From Alphaproteobacteria bacterium (GTDB lineage: Bacteria; Pseudomonadota; Alphaproteobacteria; Rhodobacterales; Rhodobacteraceae), in the NCBI GenBank assembly GCA_030428355.1, contig JAUIBL010000007.1, forward strand, positions 1 through 64,000: DNA of 64,000 nt. Direction: 5' to 3'. Each line of letters starts with the position of its first letter. The stretch's first letter is position 1. Position numbers and translations under genes: made by a program. A model generated the notes under the pieces. The model made no database searches. It saw only the letters and a program-made list of their open reading frames with translations, and was not told the DNA's origin. Shown here piece after piece: positions 61,501-64,000 of the stretch.

Positions 61501-61976
61501 GACTGGTGCAGCACGGTCGAGGATTCGCCCGTATGGTCATCCCCCATCGCCATCAGCACCCCGCCATGGGGTGACGTTCCCGCCATATTGGCGTGCTTCA
61601 TCGCATCGCCTGACCGGTCCACCCCCGGCCCCTTGCCGTACCAGAGACCGAAGACACCGTCATACCGCCCCTCTCCGCGCAACTCGGCCTGCTGGCTGCC
61701 CCAGAGCGCAGTCACGGCCAGATCTTCGTTCAGCCCTTCCTTGAAGGTCACGTCCGCCGCCTTGAGGAACCGCTCGGCCCGGTGCATCTGCATGTCGACC
61801 GCGCCAAGGGGCGATCCTCGATAGCCCGTGACATAGCCTGCCGTGTTCAGACCCACCGCCGTGTCGCGCGCCTTCTGCATCAGCATCAGGCGCACCAGCG
61901 CCTGAGTTCCGTTCAACAGAACCGGCGATTTCGTCAGGTCGAACCGGTCGTTCAGAGTGATCTCGGCCTTGGTCAT
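58554..61976 (-). CDS. Indolepyruvate ferredoxin oxidoreductase, fused alpha-beta
   Basis: This 1140-residue fused enzyme oxidises aryl- or branched-chain pyruvates to acyl-CoA. In order it has a pyrimidine/TPP domain (GLNTAGYVTGYRGSPLGAVD), a TPP-binding region (YFCSGCPHNSSTKVPEGSRA), a 4Fe-4S ferredoxin domain (NTDVCEGCGDCGVQSNCVSI) and the gamma-type domain (VVTGVGGTGVVTIGAVLAQA). The fusion is the aerobic proteobacterial form. ATG 61976 begins MTKAEITLNDRFDL. A LysR gene is divergent upstream. Confidence 0.93.
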   Translation of the reverse strand: MTKAEITLNDRFDLTKSPVLLNGTQALVRLMLMQKARDTAVGLNTAGYVTGYRGSPLGAVDMQMHRAERFLKAADVTFKEGLNEDLAVTALWGSQQAELRGEGRYDGVFGLWYGKGPGVDRSGDAMKHANMAGTSPHGGVLMAMGDDHTGESSTVLHQSEWAMIDAYMPVVSPAGVQEILDYGLYGFALSRFSGLWVGLKTMKDTVEVTSVVDGRPDRMSFVLPEFDMPEGGLNIRLADTPHAQEARMIDHKRFAAEAFSHANKMDKRIWGKPGAKIGFVAAGKNWLDLVHALSLLGIDAAEAERLGITTYKVGQTWPLDMRGFHDWAEGLDLIVVVEEKRKLIEVQIKEAIFDDRRGRRVWGWHKGGGAGSMHGPELFPTRGALDPILIAEKLGQILIEEGRDTDRIKAGMQAIDEARKVDNAQEIAARLPYFCSGCPHNSSTKVPEGSRAYAGIGCHYMVQWMDRETLGFTHMGAEGANWIGESLFSKTPHVFQNLGDGTYNHSGVQAIRAAIAAGTTITYKILYNDAVAMTGGQKNDGGLSPQQIAAELTAMGVKHLAVVYDEKEDVDLKSFPQGIDFAERADLQTVQAKFAKTEGVSAIVYIQTCAAEKRRRRKRGQFPDPDKRVFINTDVCEGCGDCGVQSNCVSIVPKETELGRKRAIDQSSCNKDFSCLKGFCPSFVTLEGAQVKKAATTSLDLPDLPVPELPTIDGTWNVVVTGVGGTGVVTIGAVLAQAAQIDGKGAGMMEMAGLAQKGGAVHIHLRLANTPADISAIRVATGEADALIGGDLVVSAGAKTLGLMRTGRTGGVVNSHEIITGDFTRNTEFALPTDRLTVSLQARLRDRLDLFDASDLAKATLGDSIFSNMIILGAAWQRGLVPLTYDAIVQAIELNGAASEKNIRAFEIGRWAVLHPEDAARVAEPKVIPLPKTLDEKIAYRFDHLVKYQSTRDAKRYRKLVDGVSDPRLKEAVAKGYHKLLAYKDEYEVSRLHLETRAKAEEQFGGDFKMTFHLAPPMLSKTGPDGRPLKKQYGEGMLRGFGLLAKLKWLRGTVFDPFGRTDERRMERALIKQYEADMREWLPKAKPEIMDALVALAELPMQIRGFGPVKHANAAKAEKRREELLAVLRSGGAGLKQAAE

Positions 61977-62020
61977 TTGACGCCTCCCCGCGTGAAATGT
62001 GCCCGTGTCATCGCACAAAT

Positions 62021-62043
62021 TTAGGTCATAAAGACTGACCTTA
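62021..62043. promoter_or_regulatory. Inverted repeat in the ior-lysR divergent promoter
   Basis: TTAGGTCA (62021-62028), seven bases, TGACCTTA (62036-62043) form a dyad with one mismatch. Its place between the oxidoreductase and LysR starts suggests an operator for the divergent pair. The 61977-62141 gap is otherwise AT-rich and without genes. Confidence 0.55.
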
Positions 62044-62141
62044 CCACAATTTTCTTTTGAATTTTCAGTGCAGGATGAAGTTGTCGTTCATATATTCCTT
62101 TATGTCATGTAAAGCGGTTCTGACGATGGAAAGTGTGCGCC

Positions 62142-63047
62142 ATGGACTGGGACAAACTCAGAATATTTCACGCGGTCGCCGATGCGGGCAGCCTGACGCA
62201 TGCGGGGGATGCCCTGCATCTGTCGCAATCCGCCGTATCGCGGCAGATCCGGGCGCTTGAGGAATCGCTGAATACGGTCCTGTTCCACCGCCATGCGCGG
62301 GGTCTGATTCTCACCGAACAGGGCGAATTGCTTTTCGACGCCACAAGGTCGATGAACAAGCGCATCGACGCCGCCACCGCCCGCATCCGCGACAGCGAGG
62401 AAGAAGTGTTCGGCGAATTGCGCGTCACCACCACCATCGGGTTCGGATCGCTCTGGCTCGCGCCGCGCCTGCCCAAGCTTTACGAGAAATACCCTGATCT
62501 GAACATCGATCTGATGCTCGAAGAACGGGTGCTCGACCTGCCCATGCGCGAGGCGGATGTGGCGGTGCGCATGAAGGAACCCAGCCAGGCCGACCTGATC
62601 CGCAAGAAACTGATGTCGATCCGCATGCGGCTTTACGCATCGCCCGAGTATCTGGCCCAGAACGGCACACCCCAAACCATCGAGGACATGTCAAAGCACC
62701 GGTTGATCTGCCAGAATCCCCGCGCGGCGCAGGTGAGCGCGGGCATGATCATGGTGCAACAGCTTCTGGCCTATGACATCAAGTCCACACTGACGGTGAA
62801 CAACTACTTCGGCGTACTGCAATCGGTCCTGTCGGGGCTCGGGATCGGTGTGCTGCCGGATTACATCATCGAGGATTTCCCGACCATCAAACGGGTTCTG
62901 ACCGATGTGGAGTCGGCAGAAGTACCTGTTTTCCTTGCATATCCCGAAGAGTTGCGACAGTCGAAACGGATCGCCGCCTTTCGGGATTTCGTGCAGGAGG
63001 AGATCTTCACCCACCGTCAGACACGCAAGGCGTTAGAGGGCGAATAG
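62142..63047 (+). CDS. LysR-family transcriptional regulator
   Basis: The 301-residue regulator has an N-terminal HTH (LRIFHAVADAGSLTHAGDAL, LSQSAVSRQIRALEESLNTV) and a LysR substrate domain (ELRVTTTIGFGSLWLAPRLP...VLPDYIIEDFPTIKRVL). It is divergent from the oxidoreductase gene and may control it or itself. ATG 62142 begins MDWDKLRIFH, the usual start; GTG 62133 is in frame. Confidence 0.92.
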   Translation: MDWDKLRIFHAVADAGSLTHAGDALHLSQSAVSRQIRALEESLNTVLFHRHARGLILTEQGELLFDATRSMNKRIDAATARIRDSEEEVFGELRVTTTIGFGSLWLAPRLPKLYEKYPDLNIDLMLEERVLDLPMREADVAVRMKEPSQADLIRKKLMSIRMRLYASPEYLAQNGTPQTIEDMSKHRLICQNPRAAQVSAGMIMVQQLLAYDIKSTLTVNNYFGVLQSVLSGLGIGVLPDYIIEDFPTIKRVLTDVESAEVPVFLAYPEELRQSKRIAAFRDFVQEEIFTHRQTRKALEGE

Positions 63048-63202
63048 GCAACGCAAGTGTGACCCATGCGCCTCACGCATAACGGGAATGACATATGTAC
63101 GAGGCTAACCCTCTTGCCATGTCACGGAGCGATGACATATTTGGCACATATGAGATGGAACGCGGAATTGCGCATCATCTTCATACCTCCCTGTTGGACT
63201 TC

Positions 63203-63230
63203 GGCCGAGCTTTGGCTCGGCCTTTTTTTT
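63203..63230 (+). terminator. Strong Rho-independent terminator, possible sRNA 3' end
   Basis: GGCCGAGC (63203-63210), TTTG and GCTCGGCC (63215-63222) form a perfect eight-pair stem followed by T8. It is 155 bp after the LysR stop and 25 bp before the next gene, so it ends either a long lysR 3' UTR or a separate small RNA. Confidence 0.9.
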
Positions 63231-63255
63231 GGCCCGTTTCCAGGAGGACAATCGC

Positions 63256-63822
63256 ATGACCGGTGACAGAACCCACATGTGCACCTGCGCCAAGATGCGC
63301 TGGCGGATCGCTGCGGACGCCCCGGGCACACATCTGGTCTGCTACTGCGCCGACTGCCAGACCGCTGCCCGGTTTCTGGATCACCGGATCGCGCGTCTGG
63401 ACTCCGAGGGTGGCAGCGAGATCTTCCAGACTCTGCCTGCCCATTTCGAATTCGAGACGGGGCGCGAGAACCTTGCCGTTCTCCGCCTCAGCCCCAAAGG
63501 ACTGCTGCGATGGTATGCCGGGTGTTGCGGCACGCCGATTGCCAACACCCTTGCAACGCCGACCCTGCCCTTTGTCGGCGCGATCCTTCCTCCCGGCACC
63601 GAGGGCTACGGCCCCGTCACGGCGCTGGTGAACACCGTAGGCACTGCCGGGCACATCAGGGAAACCGGTGTTCTTGGCGCGCATCTGTCCATCATGGGCC
63701 GTATCTTACGCGCATGGCTTCTGGGCAAACGCGGATCACCCTTTTTCGCGCCTGATGGCGCGCCGGTGGTGCAGCCGCGCATCCTGACCCCGCAAGAGCG
63801 CAATGCCGCACGTCCGACATGA
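63256..63822 (+). CDS. DUF6151 family protein
   Basis: The 188-residue protein has a cysteine set CTCAKMRW, VCYCADCQTA and GCCGTPIANTL, the GFA-like zinc fold of DUF6151. Function is unknown. AGGAGGACAATCGC precedes ATG 63256. A terminator shared with the convergent last gene follows. Confidence 0.8.
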   Translation: MTGDRTHMCTCAKMRWRIAADAPGTHLVCYCADCQTAARFLDHRIARLDSEGGSEIFQTLPAHFEFETGRENLAVLRLSPKGLLRWYAGCCGTPIANTLATPTLPFVGAILPPGTEGYGPVTALVNTVGTAGHIRETGVLGAHLSIMGRILRAWLLGKRGSPFFAPDGAPVVQPRILTPQERNAARPT

Positions 63823-63832
63823 CACCCAGACG

Positions 63833-63862
63833 AAAAACGGGCGGTGCTATCTACACCGCCCG
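63833..63862 (-). terminator. Rho-independent terminator of the last minus-strand gene
   Basis: CGGGCGGTG (63838-63846) pairs with CACCGCCCG (63854-63862) around a seven-base loop. On the minus strand TTTTTCG follows. It ends the gene whose stop is at 63888 and could also serve the DUF6151 gene from the other side. Confidence 0.85.
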
Positions 63863-63887
63863 TGTGCAGAGGGATAAAACGGTGATG

Positions 63888-64000
63888 TCAGCCGTCCGCC
63901 TTGGCCTGCTGCGCCAGACGTTCCGCAATGCCGTCGCGGGACAGGGATGATTTCGGCGCGCCGGACGCCTTGTGTTTTTCCAGAGCGCGGATGCTGACAT
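63888..64000 (-). CDS. Partial gene, C-terminal 36 residues
   Basis: The window ends inside a minus-strand gene. The visible C-terminus reads VSIRALEKHKASGAPKSSLS then RDGIAERLAQQAKADG. The stop is at 63888 and a terminator follows. The product cannot be identified from this fragment. Confidence 0.6.
   Translation of the reverse strand, partial: VSIRALEKHKASGAPKSSLSRDGIAERLAQQAKADG

Noticed and set aside
63150..63230. Leader peptide with attenuator before DUF6151
   Set aside because: A short frame (MRWNAEL...) runs into the terminator, but there is no run of regulatory codons, no alternative hairpin and no biosynthetic gene downstream.

Overview
The window reads as chromosome from a marine alphaproteobacterium of the Roseobacter group (Rhodobacteraceae). 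Grounds seen in the sequence are high GC, the DMSP lyase DddP with its complete metal-ligand set, the betaine:homocysteine methyltransferase / corrinoid protein / DUF1638 cluster, a gene-transfer-agent-type holin plus N-acetylmuramidase pair, alphaproteobacterial LexA boxes (GAAC-N7-GAAC), and a Fur/Mur regulator. The species cannot be named from sequence alone.

Positions 1-9520 are a decayed prophage beside a tRNA-Leu(UAG) gene. It holds a broken minor tail protein Z gene, a ParB-domain adenine methylase with a DUF7220 partner, a minus-strand array of nine small genes (2578-5891), a terminase small subunit, a terminase large subunit cut off after its Walker A region, two divergent ribbon-helix-helix genes, an AlpA-like gene and a tyrosine integrase next to the tRNA. 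Portal, capsid and most tail genes are absent. Four gaps of the small-gene array carry the same nested double hairpin with a covarying outer stem, the least explained structure here.

Positions 9749-64000 are orderly core genome. They contain NAD(P)HX repair (nnr), glnB-glnA nitrogen assimilation, a lytic transglycosylase, dddP, an alpha/beta hydrolase-OsmC fusion, the methyl-transfer cluster (19994-23966), and trpG-trpD-ung-trpC-moaC-moeA with lexA (25921-31508). Further on are comEC, gltX, gltA, ccmH-ccmF, the GTA-like lysis pair, zwf-pgl-pgi, selO, three EamA transporters, a Fur/Mur gene, eno, ccmE, argC, murI, a fused indolepyruvate oxidoreductase and a LysR regulator. Many neighbours overlap by ATGA, and several convergent pairs overlap at their stops.

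Three regulatory or structural themes cross the core part. Perfect palindromes of 18-26 bp, mostly in abutting pairs with CGTCGACG-like or CGTACG cores, sit directly 3' of genes. LexA boxes precede lexA and a photolyase-like radical SAM gene. LacI-type operator palindromes (TTAGCGCTA core) precede zwf-pgl-pgi and eno.
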